Positions 17,152-25,296 of a stretch of 51,512 nucleotides of DNA are shown here, piece after piece (position 1 is the stretch's first letter; each line of letters begins with the position of its first letter). Under the pieces are notes generated by a model, which saw only the letters and a program-made list of their open reading frames with translations, ran no database searches and was not told where the DNA came from. Made by a program: the position numbers and the translations under genes. Source of the stretch: Bradyrhizobium neotropicale (GTDB lineage: Bacteria; Pseudomonadota; Alphaproteobacteria; Rhizobiales; Xanthobacteraceae); the NCBI RefSeq assembly GCF_001641695.1, contig NZ_LSEF01000122.1:1-51512 (forward strand). The letters are read 5' to 3'.

Positions 17152-17424
17152 CTAATTTGACCTTGAGCCGCGCAAGAGACGTCCCTGCTCGGTCATCCAC
17201 TTAGCGCGTGCTAAATGACTCTGGTATGCGTTGCGCGCACGGTCCGGCTCACGCTCAGGATCGATATGCAGGACTATTCGAGCGACTTCCCGCCAGTCCG
17301 CGCCCTCACCCTCAGCTTGTAGAAGGCGAATGTACGTTACAACGTGCTCCTCATCGTAAGACGTCAGCAAAGACCCGGCGGGGGCCAGGTCAGCCACGTT
17401 AGGATCGAGCGGCGGGGTCTGCAT
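17152..17424 (-). CDS. DUF2285-type protein of integrative elements
   Basis: A 90-residue protein reading MQTPPLDPNVADLAPAG ... YDEEHVVTYIRLLQAEGEGA, then HLARAKWMTEQGRLLRG, a pattern I associate with DUF2285 proteins carried on rhizobial integrative and conjugative elements. The start was placed at the internal ATG because upstream codons run into the divergent promoter region. It faces away from a small XRE regulator with a shared inverted repeat between them; this pairing is common in such elements. The biochemical role is unknown; DNA binding has been proposed for the family. Confidence 0.65.
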   Translation of the reverse strand: MQTPPLDPNVADLAPAGSLLTSYDEEHVVTYIRLLQAEGEGADWREVARIVLHIDPEREPDRARNAYQSHLARAKWMTEQGRLLRGSRSN

Positions 17425-17467
17425 GATCTTACGGTCGCGGAATCTACTATCTAACGGTTCTTTGTTA

Positions 17468-17490
17468 AGTATATCGAGGTGCAATATACT
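17468..17490. promoter_or_regulatory. Inverted repeat, candidate operator of the XRE regulator
   Basis: AGTATAT and ATATACT form a perfect inverted repeat with a 9-base spacer, 24 bp before the XRE gene and 44 bp before the divergent DUF2285 gene. AT-rich symmetry within a GC-rich genome, and its position between two divergent genes, suggest a shared operator overlapping both promoters. Confidence 0.5.
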
Positions 17491-17513
17491 GAACAAGCGG
17501 CATCTTTGCCCGC

Positions 17514-17744
17514 ATGGATTTGCGGGAGACATTCGCCACCAACTTGCGTCGTCTACGCAATGCGAGGGGATGGTCTCAAGACGAACTTGCTTTGGAAGCT
17601 AAGATAAGCAGGAGCTATCTGAGCCAACTGGAGAAGGGCGTATACCACGTCAGCATAAAGGTCATTGGCCGGCTTGCCGATAAGCTCGACGTCGAACCTG
17701 ATGAGTTCCTAAAACGGATGGCAAGGAAAGGTCGCGCCAAATAG
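17514..17744 (+). CDS. Small XRE-family DNA-binding regulator
   Basis: A 76-residue protein that is essentially one XRE helix-turn-helix: LRNARGWSQDELALEAKISR, then YLSQLEKGVYHVSIKVIGRL. The size and layout match controller proteins of integrative elements and restriction systems. A candidate operator (17468-17490) lies just upstream. The stop codon is inside a strong terminator hairpin. It probably represses itself and the divergent DUF2285 gene. Confidence 0.85.
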   Translation: MDLRETFATNLRRLRNARGWSQDELALEAKISRSYLSQLEKGVYHVSIKVIGRLADKLDVEPDEFLKRMARKGRAK

Positions 17745-17754
17745 GCGCGACCTT
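17728..17754. terminator. Hairpin overlapping the XRE stop codon
   Basis: AAGGTCGCGCC and GGCGCGACCTT form a perfect 11-bp stem around the loop AAATA; the TAG stop is inside the structure. No clear T-run follows, so it may be a weak or Rho-assisted terminator or an RNA-stabilising hairpin. Confidence 0.6.
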
Positions 17755-17760
17755 CCGCGA

Positions 17761-17840
17761 GCCGGGCCGAAGGCCCGGCGAGCGCCGGACGCGGAGGCGT
17801 GTCATCGCCGCCGATCCGGCTTGCCGGGTCGGCGGCGATG
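17761..17840. repeat. Two further strong hairpins downstream of the XRE gene
   Basis: The first (17761-17779) is GCCGGGCC/GGCCCGGC around GAA. The second (17803-17840) has a 12-bp perfect outer stem CATCGCCGCCGA/TCGGCGGCGATG, a G-U pair and four or five more pairs, around a tiny loop. With the terminator hairpin there are three stems within 113 bp, between element-type genes. They may be transcription terminators for converging transcripts, or an origin-of-transfer-like structure. Confidence 0.55.
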
Positions 17841-17896
17841 CACTGGGCCTGGAAGCGAGGCCGCGCAACCGACGCCCGGTCACGCGGCCCATGTCC

Positions 17897-18669
17897 TCAG
17901 ATTGCGCGCTCCATCAAGCGCTTCGCCTTGCCTTCCAGTTCAAGACGTGTGTCCTGATGAGCCTTGCCGCGAGCAAATGCGGTAATGCCCTGCACGAAAT
18001 CAAAGATGCTTTCCGGCTTTCGATCTTCTTCGCCCAAAACGGTTTCAACAATTTTCGCGGTCTCGGATTTGGAAAACCCGCCCTTACGAAGGAACATCTC
18101 CCGGTCTTCGTCGGTGCGGGCAACGATCCGCTCCCGCGCCGCCTTGATACCGGCGACAAATGGCGCGGGCGAGGAATTGGCAAAGCTGGTCAGCGCCGGT
18201 GCCGCTTCATGGGCGAAACGTTGCGCGGCGAATTTCGAGTGCCGGATGGTGATCTCCTCGAAAGTCTCTACGCCCCAGAGATTGCGGTCATGCAGACAGC
18301 GCGGAGGTAGAAGCTCGCAATCCCCAGCGTCTTGCTCCCGACCTCACTATTCCATCAGTAGAGCCCCCGGAAATACAAATCCGGCGATCCATCGGCCAGG
18401 CGCCCCGCTTCGATCGGGTTGGTGTCGTCGACCAGAAACAGAAACACATCGCAGTCACTAGCGTAGAGCGTCATCGTATCTTTGGTCACGTCCACAAAAG
18501 GATTATGGGTCATGGTCGACCAGTCCATCACGCCCGGCACCTTCCACCGTGTATCGCCGGTGCCATTACCCGCGATAGGCTGCCGGCCGCACTGTCGAAT
18601 GGTTTTATTGTACGGTCCCACGTCAAACGCGTCAGCTAGCCGAATCGGGAAGCGGTCGATCGACGACAT
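17897..18669 (-). pseudogene. DUF932-like integrative-element gene, broken by a stop and a frameshift
   Basis: From MSSIDRFPIRLADAFDVGPY the frame runs through GVMDWSTMTHNPFVDV and DLYFRGLY to an in-frame TGA at 18355-18357, continues in the same frame as WNSEVGSKTLGIASFYLRAV, and then needs a frameshift near 18290 to go on as DRNLWGVETFEEITIRHSKF, and later SIFDFVQGITAFARGKAHQD to the C terminus. The NSEVG and FYLRAVC region resembles the core of DUF932 proteins of plasmids and conjugative elements. The two independent lesions indicate a decayed gene. The original start could lie somewhat upstream. Confidence 0.65.
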
Positions 18670-19018
18670 ACGCAGACCCCTCAAGTGGAACGAACACCGC
18701 CCAAGAAGCCGGCCACGTCCCGACAGCCCGGCGCTGCTACGACATCGGCGCCAAGCTGGCCCGCATCGCGACTTGGTCGTGACAATATAGAGCCCGTGAT
18801 GCGGAAGGCGCCATCTCCGCTCGCCATGGCATTGCACGCTTGAAAAGCCTGGTTCGCGGCACGCAAGACCGCCTGGCGTCCCCGTCACAGCTGAATGAAG
18901 ACAGTTAAGCGCCTGAGCATGCCACCAAATGCGAAACAACGAGCCGATCCAAACTGCGTACCTGCTGTCATGAAGAGGGATGGGCTGCAGTCGGCTTATC
19001 CTTCCATTGCGCTCAGCC
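18670..19018. other. Intergenic stretch without a recognisable gene
   Basis: About 349 bp between the element remnant and the amidohydrolase gene. Small open frames exist on both strands, but none resembles a known protein or has a convincing ribosome site. It may contain the edge of the integrative element; no direct-repeat attachment site was recognised. Confidence 0.4.
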
Positions 19019-20488
19019 TCACACGAAGCCGACCTTCTGAAACAGATAGTCGCGGGATTCCGATGCCAAGCGCTTCGCGCGCGCAACCAGGTCATCGTCG
19101 AGAAGCCGCCCGCCGAACTTGACGGGCTTGCCCGCGACAAAAACGGCCTCGATGCAACCGGCGTCTGCCGCACCGACGATTGCATCCACTGGATTCTGCA
19201 GGGGGTAGTAGGCCAGATTCTCCGCTTGCAGGAGGATGACATCCGCGCTCTTGCCGACGGCGAGCGAGCCCGTCACCTTCTCCAGCCCCGCCGTTCGAGC
19301 ACCTTCGATGGTCGCCATCTCGAAAACCTTTCGCGTCGATATGCCAGTTGCGGCGTTCCAGTTGGACGGCTCCGGCCGATCGTCGCCGGGATTGCTCGCT
19401 TGGAAACGTCCGACAGCCAGCGTGGTCTTCATGATCGAGAACATGTCGCCGGAGGATGTCGACTCGCTATCGCAGCTCAGGCTTGTAACCAGCCCCCTCT
19501 CGACAGTCCGAATGACCGGCGGCAATCCGCGACGCCAGCGCACACGAAGCATCTCGTCCAACGGGGAGATTGAGACCGTACCGCCGGAGTCCCGAATGAA
19601 CTGCAACTCCTCGTCGGTGCTGTCCTTTACATGGACATGTGTGATGTCGGGGCCGAGCAGTCCTGCCTCCTTCATCGCCTTGATGCCCCCGGGGCTGGCA
19701 AAACCCACATGAATCGTGGTCGGTATCGCGAGTTCGCGTGCTATCGACAGATCGCGACCGACCTGCTGGATCACCGCAAAGTCGGGACCCCTACCGGCCA
19801 TAGCCAGGGTAACGAGCCCATCGTTGCTGCTGAAATGCTGCTTTCGGACGCGCTTGATATCATCAGGAATGTCCTGGGTGCTCTTGGATATCCATTTCGC
19901 AGGGTCGGGAGCCTGCGGCCAACCCATCGCAAATACGGATCGCGCCAATGTATCACGAAGACCCTGAACCGCAGCATCTGCGTGAGCTGGGCTATTCATG
20001 ATGTGCGACCAGTCGACGAGGGTCGTGATGCCATCATCCAGCGCCGCGAGACGGCCAATGAGATTGGCGGCGTACACATCCTCGGGACGCATCGCGACGC
20101 CGAACTTGAAGAAGTTATTGGCGAAGTACTGGGCTGCACTCCAGTTGGCGCCGAGATGCCGAAGGCACGACTGCCAAGTATGCCTGTGCGTTTCGACGAA
20201 ACCAGGGGCGACGATCAGGCGGCCAGCATCGACGATTTCGGCGCCTGCCGCATCGAGCTGGCGACCGATTGCGGCGATCTTGCCATTCTCGATCAGCAGG
20301 TCGCCGATGAGATCAGGGACCGCCGGATCCATGGTGATCAAGGATCCCCCCTTGATCAGGATCTTCCCACCCTTCGGGGCATCGCGCGCGCTGAGAACGA
20401 ATTCAGCTCCAGAGCTGTGCCTTGATCCGCCAAAGGCCGAAATGGCGGTACCGGCCAGCAGCGTCTTCATGAAAGAACGACGATCCAT
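19019..20488 (-). CDS. Exported amidohydrolase (SsnA/AtzA-like superfamily)
   Basis: A 489-residue metal-dependent hydrolase. The N terminus MDRRSFMKTLLAGTAISAFGG is a Tat-type signal (RRSFMK). The composite beta-sandwich/TIM-barrel layout of cytosine-deaminase-like amidohydrolases follows: ILIKGGSLITMDPAV, the metal motif VETHRHTW (HxH), HVGFASPGG, and the closing GSLAVGKSADVILL. AGGGAGG lies 6 bases before the ATG. It is downstream of, and co-directional with, a Bug receptor, so the pair may bind and hydrolyse an imported amide, heterocycle or aromatic compound outside the cytoplasm. Substrate is unknown. Confidence 0.85.
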   Translation of the reverse strand: MDRRSFMKTLLAGTAISAFGGSRHSSGAEFVLSARDAPKGGKILIKGGSLITMDPAVPDLIGDLLIENGKIAAIGRQLDAAGAEIVDAGRLIVAPGFVETHRHTWQSCLRHLGANWSAAQYFANNFFKFGVAMRPEDVYAANLIGRLAALDDGITTLVDWSHIMNSPAHADAAVQGLRDTLARSVFAMGWPQAPDPAKWISKSTQDIPDDIKRVRKQHFSSNDGLVTLAMAGRGPDFAVIQQVGRDLSIARELAIPTTIHVGFASPGGIKAMKEAGLLGPDITHVHVKDSTDEELQFIRDSGGTVSISPLDEMLRVRWRRGLPPVIRTVERGLVTSLSCDSESTSSGDMFSIMKTTLAVGRFQASNPGDDRPEPSNWNAATGISTRKVFEMATIEGARTAGLEKVTGSLAVGKSADVILLQAENLAYYPLQNPVDAIVGAADAGCIEAVFVAGKPVKFGGRLLDDDLVARAKRLASESRDYLFQKVGFV

Positions 20489-20541
20489 GAAATTCCCTCC
20501 CTGCAAGTTTCTCTCTGCCTTTCCCGAAGCGAACGCGCAGA

Positions 20542-21522
20542 TCAGATCTTGAGAATCTTCGCCCGCTCCACAACGGCCGACCACTTCGCAATTTCGGACT
20601 GAATCAGCTTCTTCATCTCTTCAGGTGAGCTGCCACGGACTTCGCCTCCCACGGCTGTTTCCAGGCGTTGCTTGATCTGGGGGTCCTTAAGAATGTCAAT
20701 TGTCGCTGAGTTGAGTGCGGCGATGACGGCGGGCGGAGTACCCTTGGGAGCAAGGAGGCCCGCCCAGGTCCGCACGTCATATCCCTTCACGCCGGCTTCC
20801 TCGACCGTGGGAACATCCGGCAACAGTGCAGTCCGCATCGGCGACGTCACCGCCAAACCGCGAATCGCCCCACTTTGGATTTGCGCAGCGAGCAGCACGG
20901 GCGTGCCGATGATGACCGGAACCTCCCCGCCAAGCAGCGCGGTGACGGATTGGGAATCTCCGCGGTAGGGGACATGCACCATATCGATGCCCGCCATAGC
21001 ATCGAGCAACTCTCCCGCGAGATGGTGCGTGCTGCCGAAGCCGACCGAGCCGAAGCTGAGTGCGCCGGGCTTCTGCTTTGCCACCGCGATCAATTCGCCG
21101 AGCGATTTGGCCGGGTAGTCGTTACGCACCGCAATGACGAGCGCGTAATAGACCAGCGTCGAGATCATGTCGAAACTCTCGGCCGGCTGGTAGCTCAGGC
21201 TCTTGTAGGTTGCGGCCGATATGGCGTGGGCGCCCGTGACGAGTCCGATCGTATAGCCGTCGGGCTCAGCCTTCGCGATCGCGTCCGCGCCGATGTTGCC
21301 GCCGGCGCCGGGCTTGGCCTCGACGACGATCGGTTGCCCGAGCTTCTTGGATAGCCCGTCGGCAATGATGCGCGACAGCGCGTCGGCCGCGCCGCCGGCG
21401 GCAAAGCCGTGAATCAAGCGTATCGGCCGCGACGGGTAGTTGTCCGCCGATTGGGCCGGGCCGGCCGATATCAAGGCGCCGAGCAGAAATCCGGTCGCAG
21501 CAATCCGCTTCATCCATTGCAT
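20542..21522 (-). CDS. Bug-family tripartite tricarboxylate transporter substrate-binding protein
   Basis: A 326-residue periplasmic receptor with a Sec signal peptide (MKRIAATGFLLGALISAG, then AQSA). It has the Bug blocks YPSRPIRLIHGFAAGGAADA, VVEAKPGAGGNIGADAIAKA, VPYRGDSQSV and PDVPTVEEAG. AGGGAGG is 8 bases before the chosen ATG. The TctA/TctB membrane proteins are absent nearby, which is usual for the expanded Bug families of proteobacteria. It sits between the amidohydrolase and ring-cleavage genes and may capture the pathway's aromatic acid. Confidence 0.9.
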   Translation of the reverse strand: MQWMKRIAATGFLLGALISAGPAQSADNYPSRPIRLIHGFAAGGAADALSRIIADGLSKKLGQPIVVEAKPGAGGNIGADAIAKAEPDGYTIGLVTGAHAISAATYKSLSYQPAESFDMISTLVYYALVIAVRNDYPAKSLGELIAVAKQKPGALSFGSVGFGSTHHLAGELLDAMAGIDMVHVPYRGDSQSVTALLGGEVPVIIGTPVLLAAQIQSGAIRGLAVTSPMRTALLPDVPTVEEAGVKGYDVRTWAGLLAPKGTPPAVIAALNSATIDILKDPQIKQRLETAVGGEVRGSSPEEMKKLIQSEIAKWSAVVERAKILKI

Positions 21523-21596
21523 GGATGCATCCTCCCTTTGACTGTTTTTCATTAGCCGCGGCGAAGCGGCGGTCTTCCAAACGCGTGCCGGGCCGC

Positions 21597-22502
21597 CTAG
21601 CGGGCGAACTCGACGCATTCCGGTGATGGCGGCAGACCCCAGACGTCGCGCGGCAGTCCAACCCAAACCTTCGGCCGCTGCGGGCGATCGCGGTGCCAAG
21701 GACGCGGGTCGAAATAACCGAGCTCTTCATCGATCATGCGGTCGAGATCGAAGAACAGCTCGATCAGATGCCCGTCGGGATTGCGGTGGTAGATCGCGGT
21801 GTTGTGGCCGGGGCCGTGACGAACCGGTCCCCAGAGGATGTTGAGCTTGTGGCGGGCGAGATGATCGCAGGCCTGCTGCATGTGGGAAGCGCCCCGCAAT
21901 TCGAATGCGAGATGATGCAGGCTCCGCTCGGGAGCAAGGGCAAAGTTCAGCGTGTGATGTTCGTAGCCGCTGCGCATGAAGACGAAGCGGTCCTCGACCC
22001 AGTCGGAGACCCGCAGACCCATGACGTTCGCATAGAACTCCGACGCCGCAAGCGGATCGGGCGTGCGAAGCGCGACGTGGCCGAGCTTGGTGACGGCGAG
22101 CGCACCGATCCGCTCCTGCGCCGGTGTCGGCGTCCAGCCCTGGATCAGCTCGAACCGCGTTCCTTCAGGATCGATGAACGACAGCAGCCTGGAGATCCCG
22201 GGCAGAGGATCACTCCGCAGTTCCGTACGCAGGTCCGCGCGTTTCAGGGCGGCGGCCAGCGCCTCCATCTCGACATTGGAAGAGATCTCGAAGGCGATAC
22301 TCGTCAACGCCGCCTCGCCTGGCTCGATCACGAGCGAAAGCTGCTCGGAATCGCAGGCGAGAAAAATGCGATCTCCATCGCGGCCGATCACACCAAGACC
22401 AATCACGCCGCGATAGTAGTCGAGCAATCGCTCGGAATCCGGCGAGCGGAAAGTAGCGTGTCTTAGCCGTGTGAAGCGGGCAACAGGTGCTTGGGTCGTC
22501 AT
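21597..22502 (-). CDS. VOC-family extradiol dioxygenase (catechol 2,3-dioxygenase-like)
   Basis: A 301-residue protein with two glyoxalase/VOC modules. Module 1 starts LRHATFRSPDSERLLDYYRG, and module 2 starts KLGHVALRTPDPLAASEFYA. Candidate Fe(II) ligands in module 2 are the His of LGHVAL, the His of SLHHLAFEL and the Glu of HLIELF, the layout of type I extradiol dioxygenases. It lies 17 bp after the quinone-oxidoreductase gene. The FAH-family hydrolase encoded divergently fits a meta-cleavage route. The ring substrate cannot be read from sequence. Confidence 0.85.
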   Translation of the reverse strand: MTTQAPVARFTRLRHATFRSPDSERLLDYYRGVIGLGVIGRDGDRIFLACDSEQLSLVIEPGEAALTSIAFEISSNVEMEALAAALKRADLRTELRSDPLPGISRLLSFIDPEGTRFELIQGWTPTPAQERIGALAVTKLGHVALRTPDPLAASEFYANVMGLRVSDWVEDRFVFMRSGYEHHTLNFALAPERSLHHLAFELRGASHMQQACDHLARHKLNILWGPVRHGPGHNTAIYHRNPDGHLIELFFDLDRMIDEELGYFDPRPWHRDRPQRPKVWVGLPRDVWGLPPSPECVEFAR

Positions 22503-22519
22503 TGTGTTGGTCCAGCCTC

Positions 22520-23512
22520 TCATGGTGTCATGATGATCTTGCCGAGTGCGGAGCCCTGCTCGAGCACCGTTTGGGCTTGCCTGACCTGGTCGAGCTTCAG
22601 CGTCGCTGAGATGGCCGGCTTGATCGCATTGCGGCTCAGGGCTTCGATCACGCTGCGCATCAGGGCGCGACGGCCCTCGCGATCGTGGTCGTAGATATGG
22701 AAGGAGAAGCAACGGATCGCCGGGCAAATGTCGAGATGGTTGCGCATCGCCGCCATCAGATTCTCTTCCGGAAGCCCGGCAAAGGCGTTGTACGAGAGCA
22801 GCGTGCCCCACTTGCCGAGCGCGCCGAGATAGGAGGCGAACTCGGGACCGCAGACGTGGTCGAGCACGAGGCCGACGCCCTCGCCGCCTGTCAATCGGCG
22901 CGTCCGGCCCACGACGTCCTCGTTCCGGTAGAAGATGATGTGATCGGCGCCGTTGGCCTTCGCAAACGCGGCCTTCTCGTCGGTGGAGACCGTGCCGATC
23001 ACGCTCATGTTTGCCAGCTTGGCCAATTGCACTAGCGCGGTGCCGACCCCGCCGGCCGCACCGATCACCAACACGCTTTTGGGCGCGCGCGGATGACCGC
23101 ACTCGTGCAGGAGTGCGTAGGCCACTTGGTAGTTCGAGAGGCAGACCGCCGCTTGCAGATCGATGTTGTCGGGAAGAGCATGAACGGCGTCGGCGGGAGC
23201 GACCACATAATCGGCGTAGCAGCCGCCGCGCTGCGACAGGTCACGCGCGCTCAGTAGAACCTTCTGGCCGACCTGAAAACCTTCAACGCCCGGCCCGAGC
23301 GCGGAAATACGGCCGGCAACATCATTGCCCGGATTGGCCGGCAGCGGCGGCATCCATTTGTAGACGCCACGCCGGATCAGGACGTCGGGCTGCCCCACCC
23401 CGAATGCTTCGGCCCGGATCTGGACCTGTCCGGCGTTGGGCACTGGCACCGGCACTTCGACCAGTTCGAGGGCATCCGGCCCGCCCGGCTGACGTACCAG
23501 AACTGCTCTCAT
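22520..23512 (-). CDS. MDR-family NADPH:quinone oxidoreductase-like enzyme
   Basis: A 330-residue zinc-independent medium-chain reductase. Marks are MRAVLVRQPGGPDALEL, the GNDVAGRI block, the nucleotide-binding VLVIGAAGGVGTALVQLAK and the C-terminal LDQVRQAQTVLEQGSALGKI. There are no structural-zinc Cys residues of the alcohol dehydrogenase type. It is the first gene of the minus-strand arm of the GntR cluster, and the palindrome at 23541-23556 lies 28 bp upstream of its start. It may reduce an enone or quinone intermediate. Confidence 0.87.
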   Translation of the reverse strand: MRAVLVRQPGGPDALELVEVPVPVPNAGQVQIRAEAFGVGQPDVLIRRGVYKWMPPLPANPGNDVAGRISALGPGVEGFQVGQKVLLSARDLSQRGGCYADYVVAPADAVHALPDNIDLQAAVCLSNYQVAYALLHECGHPRAPKSVLVIGAAGGVGTALVQLAKLANMSVIGTVSTDEKAAFAKANGADHIIFYRNEDVVGRTRRLTGGEGVGLVLDHVCGPEFASYLGALGKWGTLLSYNAFAGLPEENLMAAMRNHLDICPAIRCFSFHIYDHDREGRRALMRSVIEALSRNAIKPAISATLKLDQVRQAQTVLEQGSALGKIIMTP

Positions 23513-23540
23513 GCGCTCATCTACCCCCTTCGCGAGACTC

Positions 23541-23556
23541 GTATTTTCGAAAATAC
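23541..23556. promoter_or_regulatory. GntR operator candidate, divergent promoter
   Basis: GTATTTTCGAAAATAC is a perfect 16-bp palindrome between the quinone oxidoreductase and the GntR gene. A related half-site TTACGAAAATTATT follows at about 23563. The 12-bp core ATTTTCGAAAAT is found again before the FAH gene (24374-24385), so one factor, most simply the adjacent GntR, should control both arms. Confidence 0.65.
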
Positions 23557-23616
23557 TATCCGTTACGAAAATTATTGCAAGATGCCCCTTGGCACGGCAT
23601 CTTAGGGTATCGATTC

Positions 23617-24330
23617 ATGGGCAGGACCATGCCTGACAGCGCCATTCGCCCCCGCAAGGAATTTGGCAAGACGATTGCCGCCGACATCACGCACCGGCTC
23701 CGCGAGGAGATCGTGAGCTGCAGCCTGCCGCCCGGCGAGCCTTTGCGATTCGACGTTCTGCGCGAACGCTTCGGCGCGAGCTTTACGACGCTGCGCGAGG
23801 CGCTGACCGCGCTTGCCGCCGAAGGGCTGGTCGATGCCCAGGAGCAACGCGGATTTCGCGTCGCGCCGGTCAGCCGCCAGGATCTGGTGGAGGTCACCGA
23901 TGCACGGGTGCTGATCGAGGTGGAATTGATCCGCCGCGCGATCGAGCGCGGTGACGACGACTGGGAAATCGCCGTGATATCGACGCTGCACCGCCTGAAG
24001 CGGATCGAGCAGCGCGATCCCGAACACCCATTGCGCGACCCCGAATGGAAGATTGCCCATCGGCAGTTCCACCAGGCGCTCGTCTCCGCCTGCGGCTCCG
24101 CGACCCTGCTCGGGATCCGCGCCGAGCTGTTCGATCGCGCCGAGCGCTACCGACATCTCTCGGCCAATTTCCGGCCGCGCCCCCGCGACAAGGCCGGCGA
24201 GCACCAGGCGATCATGCAGGCCGCCATCTCGCGCAATGCCGATCTCGCCGTGCAACTGATCACGACGCATATCCGCACCACAGCGGACAACGTCGCGAAA
24301 TACGCCGGACACCTGCTCGACGCCGAATAG
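23617..24330 (+). CDS. GntR-family (FCD domain) transcriptional regulator
   Basis: A 237-residue regulator with an N-terminal winged HTH (about 20-85: ADITHRLREEIVSCSLPPGE, then RFGASFTTLREALTALAAEG) and a C-terminal all-helical FCD ligand domain (about 95-230) including FHQALVSACGS and HQAIMQAAISRNADLAVQLI, whose His residues usually bind a metal. The open frame extends 600 bases further upstream, but this is non-coding shadow; the ATG at 23617 follows a weak TTAGGG. An in-frame ATG four codons later is possible. It is divergent from the catabolic genes, with palindromic operators on both sides. Confidence 0.9.
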   Translation: MGRTMPDSAIRPRKEFGKTIAADITHRLREEIVSCSLPPGEPLRFDVLRERFGASFTTLREALTALAAEGLVDAQEQRGFRVAPVSRQDLVEVTDARVLIEVELIRRAIERGDDDWEIAVISTLHRLKRIEQRDPEHPLRDPEWKIAHRQFHQALVSACGSATLLGIRAELFDRAERYRHLSANFRPRPRDKAGEHQAIMQAAISRNADLAVQLITTHIRTTADNVAKYAGHLLDAE

Positions 24331-24373
24331 ACCGCGCAGCTTTTTAAGAGGCAACGGGCTTGCGCCTCTGACA

Positions 24374-24385
24374 ATTTTCGAAAAT
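24374..24385. promoter_or_regulatory. GntR operator candidate before the FAH gene
   Basis: ATTTTCGAAAAT, a perfect 12-bp palindrome 41 bp upstream of the FAH-family start, identical to the core of the 16-bp palindrome at 23541-23556. A further TCGAAAAA lies at about 24398. The repetition in the same small cluster supports a regulatory role. Confidence 0.65.
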
Positions 24386-24426
24386 AATAGGGAACATCGA
24401 AAAACGCTAACCTGCGGATCGAAATC

Positions 24427-25290
24427 ATGAAGCTGCTGTCGTTCTTGAACGAAAATCGGGAAAGCTGGGGAGCCGTTGTCGAAAACGCGGTCGTGGATCT
24501 GGGGCGCGCCCTGCCCCAGTATCCTACCCTTGCGGACTTCCTCGGCAGCGACGACTACGCGCGACGTGATGCCATCGTCGCCCAGCACAAGCCGGCATTG
24601 GCGCTCAACGACATCAAATACCTTCCTGTGATTCCGCGTCCGGAGAAGATCGTCTGCGCCGTGCGCAATTATCTCGACCACCACAACGAGGCGGTAGCGT
24701 TCGGCATGAAGCGCGAGATCACGGAGTTTCCGCCGATCTTCCTGCGGGTCTGGCGTTCGCAGGTCGCGCACAACGCGCCGGTGATCCGGCCGAAGGTCTC
24801 CGACAATTTCGACTGGGAGGGCGAGCTCGCCGTCGTCATCGGCAAGGGCGGCCGCCACATCAGCCAGGCGGATGCCTGGAATCACGTCGCGGGCTACTCG
24901 ATCTACAACGACGTCAGCGTGCGCGACTGGCAGCGTCATGCGCAGCAGATCGCGTCCGGCAAGAACTTCGTCGGCACCGGCCCGTTCGGACCGTGGCTGG
25001 TCACGCCGGACGAGATCGGCGATCCCACCAAGCTGAAGCTCGAGACGCGCGTCAACGGCGCGACCGTGCAGTCCTCCGACACCTCGATGCTGATCTTCTC
25101 GATCCCGCGGCTGATCGAATATTGCTCGACCATCTTCGACCTCGTCCCCGGCGACGTCATCGCCACCGGCACGCCGGCCGGCGTCGGCTTCACCCGGAAG
25201 CCGCCGATGTTCCTTAAAGCCGGCGACGTGGTCGAGGTCGAGATCGAGAACATCGGCGTGCTCAGCAATCCCGTCGTGGACGAGGCGTAG
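24427..25290 (+). CDS. Fumarylacetoacetate hydrolase-family protein
   Basis: A 287-residue FAH-superfamily enzyme, the group that includes HpcE-type isomerase/decarboxylases and acylpyruvate hydrolases acting after ring cleavage. It has KIVCAVRNYLDHHNEA, the metal-binding FDWEGELAVVIGKGGRHI (Glu-x-Glu) and VPGDVIATGTPAGVGF. Upstream is a GntR palindrome; six bases downstream begins the DUF1185 gene. In context it probably hydrolyses or isomerises the product of the VOC dioxygenase. Confidence 0.9.
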   Translation: MKLLSFLNENRESWGAVVENAVVDLGRALPQYPTLADFLGSDDYARRDAIVAQHKPALALNDIKYLPVIPRPEKIVCAVRNYLDHHNEAVAFGMKREITEFPPIFLRVWRSQVAHNAPVIRPKVSDNFDWEGELAVVIGKGGRHISQADAWNHVAGYSIYNDVSVRDWQRHAQQIASGKNFVGTGPFGPWLVTPDEIGDPTKLKLETRVNGATVQSSDTSMLIFSIPRLIEYCSTIFDLVPGDVIATGTPAGVGFTRKPPMFLKAGDVVEVEIENIGVLSNPVVDEA

Positions 25291-25296
25291 GTTCGC

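Noticed and set aside
23011..23616. Long N-terminal extension of the GntR frame
   Set aside because: The extension is antisense to the quinone oxidoreductase, and the winged-HTH start matches the family only from 23617.
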